This document shows, piece by piece, positions 45,304 to 56,690 of a stretch of 64,000 nt of DNA. Location of the stretch: contig JASJZH010000005.1 of the NCBI GenBank assembly GCA_037178975.1, positions 682,001 through 746,000 on the forward strand, in the 5' to 3' direction. The position numbers were made by a program, and so were the translations under genes. The notes beneath the pieces were generated by a model. That model did not search any database, had not been told where the DNA came from, and worked only from the letters and a program-made list of their open reading frames with translations. This DNA is from Oscheius tipulae. Its lineage: Eukaryota > Nematoda > Chromadorea > Rhabditida > Rhabditidae. How positions within the stretch are numbered: position 1 is the stretch's first letter; each line of letters starts with the position of its first letter.

Positions 45304-47347
45304 TCACAACGTATGGTTCCTGCAAATTTCAACGGCCTTGGCAAGATCACTTGACACGTTAACTTCTTCCTCGCTGAACTGAACCAGAATAAGGAAATAA
45401 GTGAAGATGGCTGAGAACATCTTAAGTTTGTATATAGTTGCCCGTATCTCTCTGACTTACAGTAAGAAGAATACTCCTGTTCATAGGAAAGTAGTTGTAG
45501 GCCGATATAGTCATTTTGTTGCTCTGTATTTGAGAGATGAGTATCTGCATTTGAGACTAAATATTATAGTTTTCCACGAGAACAGGGAACAGACCGAAAT
45601 TCTTGTATCTTCCTCCCTTTTAAGACAATTATTGTACAGTTCGAAGGCACACGTGGCTATATCCTCACCCTGGAACACAAAATACAAAAACTAGAAATCT
45701 ACCGTACCTCCTCGGTCATTTGAAAAGCGGGAAGACTCAAGATTAGAAGATGCCATATGATGACCAAGATCCATATTCCTACCCAAATAACGATTCCGGG
45801 CTGTGTCTTAAAAAATCTTTTAAACATGTGCGGGACCACCTACTCCAGCATTCCTGTAAGCCACATAGGACAGGAAGCAGACTGCGGGAATGGACATTCC
45901 GTAGAAGACGAAAACGTGGAGACTGTAGCAGTCCTCGAGCTTCCGTTTTGCGGTGACCAGAGAGTGGTGCTGAGTCTGGATCTCGTCCAGGTGTTGAAGC
46001 TTGACCAGTGGGGGAGAAGATCTGGAGAATATGTCGTTTAAGTTTAAAAAGTATCAGCGAGAATTGACCAAGATCACCCAAATCGCTACCCAACTCGTGC
46101 AAGCCACGAGATACATCTTAGTGGGGGGGAAGAGGTTATATTGGGTTTAAAGATGACCAAATTTGTGTAAAAAATAATATGTTATAGCGACTGTTTACAG
46201 ACGCTGAACTCACTTAAAATCTCTCTGCATCCTCAGACAAAGATTGGCTATCACATATCTGATGTATGTACAGCTTAGGAAGAAGTCTATGCAGAACAGC
46301 GTGATGAAACATTGACAGATGCTCATCTAATAAAATCACGTTACTTTTTTTTTCGCAAAAATCCTTACCAGATAGCACTCAAATGGAAAAAATACCCAGC
46401 TATTAGTAAAAATGGCTGGTATAAATGGGGTACCAGTTGTGATTAAGCCCATTCGTAAGACTTAAAACATTTGTTTCCATTAATAAATTAGTTACAAGCC
46501 TGTGTCAAATATTCCAGACGAAATCGACAAGAAAATATCTACAAAAATCAGACAGGCTGTTATTTTTTTCGCTTTAGAGTAGGGTAGCAGAGAGTCATCG
46601 CCTTCTAAAGCCTGGTCAATTTGCTAAATTTGTTTTTTATTTAATTTCCCGGTGACCTACCTGCAAAAAAGCCATTCTTGCCCTGTAAGACCTTGTTAAG
46701 GTCGTTGCCGTGTAAAAACCAGCAAACAAAAATATGAATCTGGTCATCGAAAGCACAACTATCGGGTCAAGCATCCGCTCTGCCACTGTAACTGTCGTCG
46801 ACCCTGGTGGCAGCAAGGATATTTGCGTGCTTCGACGCAAGGCGGTCAGAAACTGTAAAATTTTAAATTTTCAGATAGAGTATGAACTTACCAGAAGAGT
46901 TAAGAGTGCTCTCCTGTACCATATCATGAAATAACTGTCTGGACTAAAACTTAACGAGTTTCAGTGAGCCTGAAAAACTTACTTTTCGGGCATTCCCACA
47001 ACTTTCTGGAAGACGAGCAGTTTTCTTCTGACTACTTTTGTAAAAGTACAGGGAGCTCTTTTCATAGACACGTTAAAATTTGTTTCCATTTGAGCTGGAA
47101 GATCCATGCTGAACTGTGGTTCAGATGGGAGTACTTTGGAGAGCATCTGAATATGGGAGTGGATGCGCAGACTGGTTCGGCGGTGTGGAAGAGAACAAAC
47201 CAATCTAGAGAGACAGAAGGCAAAGTAACATTCTGCTCTCCTACAGGGTACGACCTTAAAAATTTTGCTATTAGGGCCAAAACTGGTTCCGTTAAGTCAT
47301 CCTTACTCTCTCCGATTAAGCGCAAAGTGCTTCGGTTCGTAACTCAT
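45304..47347 (-). CDS. Gustatory-receptor-like 7TM protein E
   Basis: Twelve minus-strand exons: 47307-47347, 46983-47204, 46892-46949, 46661-46852, 46500-46623, 46369-46460, 46214-46326, 45844-46021, 45708-45806, 45595-45669, 45461-45556, 45304-45420; total 1407 nt, giving 468 aa. Starts MSYEPKHFALNRRE. LRRSTQISLLPPGST, LVKLQHLDEIQTQHHSL, CYSLHVFVFYGMSIPAVCFL and the ending FTYFLILVQFSE place it beside B. A GC donor after exon 5 is inferred because it restores the frame and the 124-nt exon length found in all five paralogues. An extra intron splits 178 + 99. The E stop is 135 bp before the D start. Confidence 0.9.
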
Positions 47348-47741
47348 CAGTCTCTTTAATGCATGGTCTTCTAGAAAAAAAAACGGAAATTTTGCTACAC
47401 CGACAGTTTAAGGAACACTGGCATTATGGGTAGATGCGTAGACGGCCGAACGCGTTTTCAATGCAAAAAATGCGATTTTAAGGAAGTTCGTCGCGGAACA
47501 CCCCCACCTATAATAACAGCGTCCCTTTAAAAGTATGATTTTCTAGGTATTTCCCCTAAAACAAACAACTGCCACAAACTTTTTCTCTGTTTTGATGTCA
47601 CGATCGCCTTCGGGGCAATTAGTAATCGGCCCCCGTGACCCATCCAGAGGGAACTTGAACAAATAAACTCCTCATTTCGTGTGGGATATTGGTCCTTTCT
47701 CTCTCATCTATTTCCCTCCCTAAGATTTTTTTTTCGGAAGA
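47348..47741. other. Divergent intergenic region with MITE half copy
   Basis: Between receptor E (minus) and secreted protein 1 (plus). About 47440-47515 matches one end of the MITE at 28598-28995. No gene. Confidence 0.5.
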
Positions 47742-48503
47742 ATGAAAATCCAAGTCCTCCCACCTATGTCTCTGCTGTTGTTCCTCGTCGCAGGCTCGCC
47801 AGTTCCATTTCAAGACGACCACCTGTTCCAGGTACAACATAAGTTTTGAGCATCACAACTTAAAACACCGACCAAACGTCAAATTTCACGCGTATGTACA
47901 TCGAAACTGTACTTAAAATTTAGAGCAGGATAAAATGACTCGTAACTGAAAGCACGCAGACTTAAGGCACATAGTTGAATATCTAACAATTAATAACTTA
48001 AGTGAAGTGAACGACTTTTTTAGCAGCTTCACCCATATGACTGCCATAGTACTTCAAACAAACTTTTTTTTTTCAGAAAATGAACACAGTCGGCGACCTG
48101 ATGGCCAAGAACGCTCAAAGATACCCAGAGAGCAGTGATTTTATAAGGAACGGGATGCCAATACTGGTCGATCCTGTTATGAGCTACGAGGAGAAGGTTG
48201 AAGTCCTGTCCGAATATTTTAAGACACTGGGAAATGGAGAATGGTCAGAGGAGCAGGTAAACGGTTCTCCACATGGACTACGTAAGCTTTTAGCTTTTCC
48301 GCAAAGCCAACTGGCTACTGACCATGTTTAACGACGTTGAGGTCGAGTTCATTAGCAAGTACTTTGGTGAGCATCCGGAACGGGGACGTGTCTTCTTCAG
48401 AAAGTGTCTCCTACGTTTCAGTCAAGAAGATTATTTAACTGCGAGCTCAGAAAATCGCTTGAAGATGTTGAAGGATCTCGTGGTAGAGTTCAATCAGTTC
48501 TAA
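47742..48503 (+). CDS. Small secreted protein 1, three-exon family
   Basis: Exons 47742-47831, 48077-48256, 48294-48503 (30, 60 and 70 codons, all phase 0), giving 159 aa. A signal peptide (MSLLLFLVAGSPVPF, the second Met may be used) is followed by a Lys/Glu-rich helical body without Cys pattern: MAKNAQRYPESSDFIRNGMP, LSEYFKTLGNGEWSEEQ, WLLTMFNDVEVEFISKYFGE. No named domain recognised. Shares exon plan and the WxxxF/KYF-type motif positions with proteins at 50339-50894 and 53721-54289. Probably an extracellular, possibly lipid-binding or effector-type helical protein; that is inference only. AATAAA at about 48526. Confidence 0.85.
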
Positions 48504-48572
48504 AGTGATCTCACTTTTTGTAAAAGAAATAAACTGTCCTAAAGTTTTCTCTCTTACTTTTCTCCTTAGAGC

Positions 48573-48640
48573 CGGGTTTCAAACTCGGGATCCTTACATT
48601 AGATTAAATCTGGTTCCGCCTGCCACTGCGCCGATCCGTC
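48573..48640 (-). repeat. tRNA-like (SINE-type) sequence
   Basis: Minus strand GGCGCAGTGGCAGGCGGAAC then GGATCCCGAGTTTGAAACCC: A-box and B-box-like elements at tRNA spacing, without a pairing acceptor stem. Confidence 0.4.
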
Positions 48641-48674
48641 ATAGAATAAATCTGTATTCACATAGATATTCGTT

Positions 48675-49190
48675 TAAGCTGCTCATTGCATAGAAGTACA
48701 GATCAACCTCTACGCAGTGCGAAACGTAGTTCTCTGGTCCAAGCTCTAAACATTGCACAGATCACCAGTACAGCAGTAGGTCTCCAAAAGTCTATTCAGA
48801 GTCGGTTTTCTTTTGCCGGAACAGTCGGTATCCTTGTTCGCACAGCCGTACTGCCACCCGACCACGGAATCTTTCTTGTAGAGAGTAACTTGACACGTCC
48901 AGGGTTAACGTACAGACGTTAGCTCATGGCAGTTTTCCAAGTGCTTTGACCGTTTTACAAAGGCTCCCCTAAACCGCGTGTCAGAGTGCTTACCCATGTA
49001 ACAGTTACGACTAGGACTTTGAGGCCGAATAAGAGCAAAGGGAGAAGAGTAGATAGCACTATGAAGCAAATCATTTTTGGACTTCAGATTTCTCAAAGTT
49101 TTATTGTCGGTCTGCTTACTTGTATTCCGCAGGTAGATAGTTTTGTTTAGGCTTTGAGACAGTGAGACAATGACAGTGAAGAATAACAAT
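48675..49190 (-). pseudogene. Ly6/ET-like three-finger protein relic 2
   Basis: Minus-strand frame CQVTLYKKDSVVGWQYGCAN, DTDCSGKRKPTLNRLLET and the ending YCCTGDLCNV then TAG (about 48695). CC..DLCN is the hallmark C-terminus of Ly6/uPAR and nematode ET-module extracellular domains. Upstream of WTCQV an in-frame TAA (about 48905) separates it from HLENCHELTSVR. A hydrophobic 5' exon may lie near 49150-49190. Likely dead. Confidence 0.65.
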
Positions 49191-49254
49191 AGTGCATCAA
49201 TTTAAATCGTTGTTTTCGAGTCAAAAGTTAGTCTTTCTGATTCGGGTCCGCATA

Positions 49255-49620
49255 TCAGATACTAGTGGGAAGAGCCGTCGTAGACGGACCGTTTGCCACA
49301 TCCCACATGATGTTACACAGATCCGTGTGACAGCAGCGCGTCTCTTTCCTGCCAAGGTTGTTCATCTTCCGAAATCCGTAACAGTCCTGTTTCAACACAG
49401 CCGTATTTCCAGCCAGAGACTGTTCCCTACTTCCAGTATGTAACGGAGCATCTGTAGACCTTCACGAAACAGTCATCAATTGAAAACGTAGGAGGAATAT
49501 TAGCAACCTTCTGGCCTAAAGGTCAAATTATGAGAAATAGTGATTGTTCATACAGAAATGGTATCCTGGCTCTGCAAAGGCTAAAGGGATGAGGACAAGT
49601 AGCTCAAACAGCCGAACCAT
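49255..49620 (-). pseudogene. Ly6/ET-like three-finger protein relic 1
   Basis: Starts with a good signal peptide (ATG at 49620, MVRLFELLVLIPLAFAEPG) and GTATGA donor; then CQKVANIPPTFSIDDCFVKV, CSVTYWK followed by an in-frame TAG (about 49436), GTVSGWKYGCVET, a one-base frameshift, then DCYGFRKMNNLGRKETRCC and HTDLCN. Paralogue of 48675-49190. The stop plus the frameshift indicate a pseudogene; the disulfide pattern is otherwise complete. Confidence 0.7.
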
Positions 49621-49649
49621 TTGGTTGAAAATGTAGCCTGTCTTGTTTA

Positions 49650-50338
49650 TATTGACTGGGAAGTCATTTGTATTCTAAATCGAAACAAGAACTGTCTATG
49701 TGGAAGTTTTGTAGTAGACAGACTATGCCTCAACAGAACAAAATCTTAGTATGGTATGATCAAAAATACGAGCGTTTACAGTTTGGCCATAGCTTTACGT
49801 CCGGAGACCCAAAATTGCAGGCGGCAATTCAAACCAAGTTTTTGGCAATTTTTTAGTTCTCTTTTACCACCTTTGTTCTAGTTTTTCGCAGATTTTTGCC
49901 TTCTTACGACCGAGAGCATCACTATTTATTGCAGGTAGCACAAGAAACCCAGAAAAGACGAAAATAAGAGGAAAATTCAAATAGTCCTGATTTGAATTCG
50001 CGCGCATACTTGGCGTCGAGACGTAAAGCTAACGCCAAACTGTAAGCGTTCTTCCTTCTGAACTTAGGCTTAGGCTTAGTAGTATCTACCGTAAGCCGGT
50101 GTACCTGCAGTAGGCTTTGTCCACCGGTAGACAGGTCGATTTTTTAAAGGGTTAAATTTACTGAACGCTGAGGTGTCTGCTCAAACTGCTTGCTGGCTGA
50201 TACGTGCGCCAGCCCGAGTCTAATGAATGGTCTATGCAGAGATAGTACGGGTGAAACTCTCGAGGTACAAAGAGTTTCACAATAACAGTGGTCTTTATTA
50301 ACAGAAACCTGTCGTGAGTGAGAAAAAAAGATCACAAT
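49650..50338. other. No gene recognised
   Basis: Only short frames. 50040-50130 contains TTAGGCTTAGGCTTAG and nearby CTGTAAGCC/GGTGTACC short inverted motifs; nothing further supported. Confidence 0.5.
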
Positions 50339-50894
50339 TTAGGACTGAGCCGAGATGTAGCGTTGCAGCTTGATCATCAGAAGACCACTAATTTGATCGT
50401 CGTTCATCTCGACCAGTGGTTTCTTCAAGAACCACGTGTAGAAATGGCTAATGAGCTGCGTGGCCAATTCGGGTTGGCTGGGAAAGTAGCGCTGCACGAA
50501 GTATTCGTGAACGTCGGCAATCTTCTGGACTGATTCCTGGACACTGGTCTCGAAGGCCTGGAAATCCGAATGTACTCCCTGTCACTGTTTTTCACACCTC
50601 AGGGAACATCTCTTCAAACTCCCGTCCATCCTTCTTGCACATTTCTACCCGTTCCTCTACAGAGACAGTCATATTCCAAGAGCAGGCCTTGATCGTCCTC
50701 AGGTAGTCTCCATACTCAGGAATCTCTCTGACCAACTGAACAATGTGAAGAGCGATCTCTTCCAGATCCTGAATTCATATTATAAATAAAAGTTAAGTAC
50801 CACCTACAGTAAATAAATCCTCAAAACTTGCTGTCGAGGTTGCTTCAGAGCTGCTGAAGACGAGGGCCAGAATCAGGAGACCGTGAGCGAACAT
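50339..50894 (-). CDS. Small secreted protein 2, three-exon family
   Basis: Minus-strand exons 50808-50894, 50598-50768, 50339-50557 (29, 57 and 73 codons, all phase 0), giving 158 aa. Signal peptide MFAHGLLILALVFSSSEA; helical body DLEEIALHIVQLVREIPEYG, then VQRYFPSQPELATQLISHFY and WFLKKPLVEMNDDQISGLL. Two Cys only (KACSW, EMCKK). No named family recognised. The exon boundaries correspond to those of proteins 1 and 3, so common descent is inferred despite low residue identity. Confidence 0.85.
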
Positions 50895-53720
50895 CTCTGT
50901 AACGCGTTTGCGTTGCGAAGCGGAATGAGCTAATAGGACAATTTGGGAATTCGGAACAGGCTGATGACGACATTGGGTTGAGCTTTTTAATGCTATGCTC
51001 TACTGGAGTTGTTGGATGGAACTGATGAAACGGAAGATTTTAAAGTTTAATGACCGTCTAAGGAGCCTAGGCCAGACATTATTTTTTATGTTGTATGATG
51101 TAATTGGATTAGCTAAGCGTATTTCGATATGCTTCCAGTTCTAGAGTTCAGGATGGAAGCCAGGTGGCCCAGATTCAAACCCACTTCCGCTTTCTTCAAG
51201 CGGAAAAGGGGGTATTGGATAGTTGAACAACCAAATTGTGCAGAGATCTTGACTAGTCTCTTCCCAGGAGCTCTAGATTTAAACTCGCACCTTTCTGGAC
51301 CGGTAAGAGCGTCTTTTGGTAGTCTCATGTGGTATAGGATTTCCTATTATTTTTCTAAGAGATGGAATTTTTGCTCTAAAATAAGAGGTTTTGTAGCAGC
51401 TAAAGAGCTCGGGACAGTGAGGAACTGGGAGTTTCTCACAAGTTTTGAGTATGTGAGCTGATGTAATCAGGATCTCATCATTTAATAGGAATGAGTCGAG
51501 AAGAATTGGTGGCTTTGGATAATTGATCTGTGAGAAAAACACAAATGACTATTATTGCTCAAGACAATGTTTGCGCTTACAATTTGATATGCTTCGAAAG
51601 ATTGTACTGCCTAATTAGAATGACCAAGCGTAAGAAGAGCTGAACACAGAACGCGAGTTGCTTTCATCGAGTGAGAATAAGAAACAACTAAATGAATAGC
51701 AGGACAGAGCTCCGCCTCTGGAACGTCACTTCAGAACGTATGGTTGTACGCGAACGAGAGAGAAAGAAAGAGAGAGAGAGATAAGGGATCGAAAATTGAG
51801 GGAAGTTCCTCTTTTTTAGAGAGGAACCAGAGGGCGGGTCACAACCACCACCCCCGCTTAGATGGATTAACCTTCTCTGGAAGAAAGGATACAGATTATT
51901 GATATGATGGTATGGGAAAGGGTAGGAAATCAAAGTGTGAAACGTGAGTCAAAGATCTTTGGAAAGGTAGAGAGAGACAAAGAGACTGTGGGACAGAAAG
52001 ACAGAGAACGAACGAGATAGAGAGACAGAACGACAGAAAAACAGCAAGACAGAGTCAGATAGACACTGATCTTCAAGCAAAAAAGTTTCGGAACCACAAC
52101 AACTTAAATGGGAGCCAAATTAAGGGCCCAATCCGTCCACATTCGGCTCCTTCCAGGACAATGAATTCGCCTTTCCTATATTTAGCATGGTGTCACTTTG
52201 TGATCTCTATCCAACTTGTTTCAAGGCTTCTAAGCCAAGTTTTATTGCGGTACCAATAATATCTTTCTACACAGAACAGACAGTACAGAATTCGTTGCTT
52301 CCTGTCGGAGGTTTCCAACAAGGTGATTGTCTTCATTCAAGGGCATTACACGTTGCCTTACCTTTTGTTTCGGACGAGGCTTCTTGTTTTTTTTCTGTCA
52401 GAGGGTGAGATTTCCTTGTCGGATTCAGATCCCACGCTAACATTAACGAATGACACGGTGAGCAGAATAACAAGAAGATGTAGTTCAGAACACGATAATT
52501 TTCTTTTAAAGTGACGAGATCAGGGGGACAGAGATCTCTTCTCCCCATTGTACTTTCAGAGAGACTGTACTCCTGCGGCAGAAATAGACTCGGTGTCGTG
52601 AAGACGAGCCATTGAGCTCTAGGTCTCTCCCTCTGTCAGCCAATCATTGCTTATTGATGGGACAGAAAGGTATAGCAGACCAATCACAAACCAGTGAGTC
52701 AAGAAACCGATCGTGGATGCTGTCTGGGACGGATGGTGTGTCTAAGACAACACCGGACAAAATTCCAAGCCAAAAGTACTCGGCGGCACTAAATGGAAGA
52801 AACATTGTCAGCTATTTTTTTTGGATCAGACCAAAGAATAAGAAACTGGCAGAAATAGATTCTTAATGTCTAATATTCCAAAAAACTACGTTAACCAGTG
52901 ATTTACAAGCCGTTTTCTCAATTTTGGGCCCCGCGGTATGCTGAGGAGTTAACCCGCCCGTCTGGGACAGGACTGCAAAAGGAACAGACACTGGGACTCC
53001 TGACTCTTTATTTTTTTTTGCACCCTGTTTCGAATGAGGCCAACTGACCCCCCGTTTTCTAGCTATAACCAGAGCCACACGGCTGTTACACACTGTGAAG
53101 CCCGGATCCCCCGGGTAGATATAGCCTTTGGCCTTTTGGCCTTCCGTCAGAGCTTCCGAAACTTTGAGACGATTTGACATACGTCACCAATATGACCTAG
53201 TCTTCCTGAACAGAGCAACATAACGAATGGACAGCAATCAAGTCCCCTTTGAAAACCAGCAATTTCCTGAATCAGGGTCCCTATTTATTGCTCCAACCTG
53301 CGTCAAGCACATTCTGAGGTTCGTAGTTGGTTTGAGAGTGTAAATATTCGAGGGAGAGAATGTCAGAAACAGAAGGCGTAAATTATTATTCCGGTTTGTT
53401 CCAAGAACCTTCCCTCCTCGGTTCCTCAAGCCTTCTGTCCGGTCCGAAAAACAAGCTGATCCGCTTAAGATGATCCCCCTTTATTACCCCGTTATTGCCC
53501 CCGTCAGCAAACTAATAATATCCAAGGAGCCTCCACTCTCCCACTTGCGTGCTCGGGTATCATCTTGATTGATTTCGCTTTTTAGAGCCCCCACGGCACG
53601 GGAGCCGCGAGCGTTCGCCAATTTTTCGCGACACGCTCTCAGCAACTGACCTCCTGGCTCAAATTTCATAATCTTCTTTTTTTTTGTCTGACAACAACTA
53701 ACCCCCTTTGTTTAGGCATC
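50895..53720. other. 2.8-kb region without recognised genes
   Basis: 51750-51785 and 51970-52070 are GAGAGA/CAGAGA-rich. Several B-box-like bits (AGATTCAAACCC at about 51172; GGATCTGAATCC, minus, about 52425) suggest decayed tRNA-derived repeats. Longer frames here lack codon bias or splice context. Confidence 0.5.
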
Positions 53721-54289
53721 ATGAAGTTTGCAGCTGCTATAATTTTACTAGTTACGGTGCACGCTAGTCCCGTTCAGAAGGGGGAGAAGGAGCTCTGTGA
53801 CTATCTCTCGTCAGAAGATGTGACTCAGGTTGGTCTCTATCCCTATCTGTCCAGGTTTATGCGATTTTCAGGATCTGACCCGCATGACAGAACAGCTCAG
53901 TGTCCAGATCCGCAGCAATGGCTACTCCTTCATGTCAATTCTCAGAAAACTCCACGGAGTTGTGATTGCCCGTTGGAGCAATGAGCAGAAGGCTAGTGTT
54001 CTCCTGGAGGCCATGGTTCAGTACGGATTTGACCCGGAGGTAGCCATCGGACAGACACATTAATCCATTTAAATTTTAGGAGGTCATGCCCGTGATTACC
54101 AAGGTTTTGAATCTTTACGACGAGACATTGGAAGCTCTGACCAAGAAGCACTTTCCGTGGAATGCTCTGAAAAGCGAGGCTGTCTTCATACAGCTCTGGA
54201 AAGTCGCCTCCGGAACTGCGTTCCGCTTGGGTCATGCTGGTGAAAGACAAGCGATGGTCATGTCAGTGGTCTCTGACTTTTGTCACTGA
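53721..54289 (+). CDS. Small secreted protein 3, three-exon family
   Basis: Exons 53721-53828, 53872-54039, 54080-54289 (36, 56 and 70 codons, all phase 0), giving 161 aa. Signal peptide MKFAAAIILLVTVHASPVQ; then CDYLSSEDVTQ, DLTRMTEQLSVQIRSNGYSF, RKLHGVVIARWSNEQKASVL, KKHFPWNALKSEAVFIQLWK and SDFCH end. No named domain. GTTTAG six bases before the ATG looks like a trans-splice acceptor. Same exon plan as proteins 1 and 2 (third exon exactly 210 nt, as in protein 1). AATAAA at about 54341. Confidence 0.87.
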
Positions 54290-54374
54290 AGTGTAGAAAA
54301 CTACGATTATTTGCTACGTGTTATCTATTTGTGAGTCGGAATAAATATTGGGCATTTCGTTTCTCAGTCAACCA

Positions 54375-54475
54375 TTGTTTTACAAAGTTGTAGCGGCTGA
54401 TCGATGGACTGCTGCGAGTAGGTCTATCTAGGCGCGTGCCGAAATGGTACGGGGGCGAAACATATGGTAAGCGTG
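54375..54475 (+). repeat. Dyad element copy
   Basis: TTTTACAAAGTTGTAGCGG then GCGTGCCGAAATGGTACGGGG, the inverse of the TACCGTCTC block next to other copies; matches 62440-62545. Confidence 0.5.
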
Positions 54476-56654
54476 AAATGCTTCTGAACTCTAGGAGTTT
54501 GAAGAATTCTCACCCTATTTATCTGTATTATCCTTATCAAAAATTCATTTAAGTGATAGTGGCTTTCTAAACAAAATGCGTCGAACACTTAAATTTTGAG
54601 CTGGGATAAGATCGGATGATGCAGGCGATGAGAAGTCTAGCTATGTACGACTTCTTCTTTTTTCTTTTTTTTCTCTGTGACTGCCCACTTTTCTGTCATA
54701 AGGTGAACATTTTGGTTTTTGATTCTTCGCCTGACTCATCCTCATTCCCAATCTTTTTCTTTCACGAGCTTTTTGCATCAGAGAGAACAGCTGTTGCATC
54801 CGCTTATTTGTTCCCGGTGTAGAAAGCAGGATGAGGGTCCGTATTTGTTTTGGGGTCTTATCTAATTTTATGCTGATACGGGTAAATTAAATTTTCGCGG
54901 TACTGGGTCATTAAGTAGCCTGTCCACCCCTTAACAATCTCGTTCACCCTCTCCCAATCAACAATTTTGCACATGTTTCTCTTGTTCGATGCTCTCCATC
55001 AGGAGTCTGGTTACTTTCTATGAGTTCTCCATGCCCAGTTCTGTGTTCTGTATTAACTATTTCCTGAAAAGGAAGAGGAAACAACTTCTGTGGAACTGCT
55101 AGGACAATTCATGCAGAGGAGCCAAGCGAGATCAAAAATCGAATGATAAGTTCGAATGGCACCTGTTCCTTCTTACGGTACCTAGGATTCGCAGGGGAGC
55201 TTTTTGTTCAAGGGAATTTGAGTTTTTAAGCGGTGTTCAGGACGGATTCTCAATATCTGACAGTTTAATCACGATCTTTAAGCGACATGACTTAAGGGAA
55301 AATTGTCTCGGTTACCCAGAATCCTCTCCATGTCTCTGTCGCAACGTCTTCCCCTTCCCTCCAGTACATACTCTTGGTTCGAGCTAAACCAGTTAGTTCT
55401 CAGACGGCCTTTGATCAAGAAATGTACGAATACGTCGTGTTTTCTGAAAGAGAGTACAGGCACAGACTATGGATATAGCTAAGACTCTATTCAATCGGCT
55501 CTATTCTAGAACTCTTGACATTCTGTTCCTGAACCGAACCATGTTCCTCTAATAGGATTATCCCTCTTCCCTTGAGACCTCTTGTAGTTCCAAATGACTT
55601 GCCCCTTCACAAAAGTCAATTCCTAATCCCTAAACCCACGTTTTTGTTCAGTAACGAACGAAAGTCTGACTTCCTCATTCATCAGATCAGGTTTTGTAAA
55701 TTTGAAGCTCCTATACGTACTTCACCACTGTATTTTCCCTGAAGGCAATCAAAAAAGTCTGTCTACATTTATCATGGGAAAAAGACCACAGAGAGCAACG
55801 AACGATGGTCACGTTATTTCTGAGAGAGAAGGTCGAAAGATGCTTGAACGTCTGGGCTAAAAGATCAGTTGTTCAAGGTTAGAGGGTACCGTAGGCTTTC
55901 GATAAAGTCTCTCTGTCTATTTGTCCATCTATCCGTCTTTGTCCCACTCTATACTCTCTATGCTCCTCGAACCGATTAAATTCAAGAAAAAAATGTAGGC
56001 AAGAGTTCCCTTAGTTGTTTCAAGAACACCTGTTTCACATTTAAAGCAGCAGCTGAATTTATCCCGTTTTCGCCCAATCCAATTCTGAAACCGGAACTGC
56101 GGAAAACCCTTCTAGATTAACTAGTCTCGGCTACCGTGCCTCATTGAGCGGATAATCTCGTGAAGATTTGCACATGTTTCCGATCATTGCCCCAGTGTTC
56201 CACAAAAACTCCAGGAATGAGCGTTCTTCAAAGCTCGAGACGTAATGACAGCTTTTTTAGAGACTGATCTTGGCCGCCGCTCAAAGTTATAAGGGGTAGT
56301 CGTGCTTTCTTAGATGACAACCTTCTTAAATGTCGTGCTCGTTATTCTAGGAGCAAAAGTGTTGAAAGAAGAGTCTTACGCTATCATGTTATGACAAATT
56401 CAATGAGCAAAAAGTCCAAGGAGGAACTATTATCAAATCTTGGGCGAGAAAGATTGGGTATATTGAGAATCTTTGGAACAGAAAAACTTATAACAACCTA
56501 AAATTAAATAGAAAAAAGTGTTTGCTCCAAACAGCCAAACCAGAACGGCATAGGTGAGAGCAATTCAGTTTATCCTATGAAGTTTTGTAGTCGGCTTCCC
56601 TGTATCGCCTCTACGCGCGCATGAAATTGGCCACCCAACCGTGCCAGATCCTTC

Positions 56655-56690
56655 AACTTTGCAGAACATCACTAGCACTGTTTTAAAATC
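56655..56690 (+). repeat. Dyad element fragment
   Basis: CAACTTTGCAGAACATCACTAGCACTG fragment: right half of the dyad found at 22746-22786. Confidence 0.5.

Noticed and set aside
46461-46499. Frameshift in receptor E
   Set aside because: A GC donor restores the frame and the 124-nt exon shared by all five paralogues, so no lesion is needed.
52863-53180. 105-aa minus frame
   Set aside because: Part overlaps tRNA-like sequence (CCGGATCCCCCGGG); composition not coding-like and no homologous motif.
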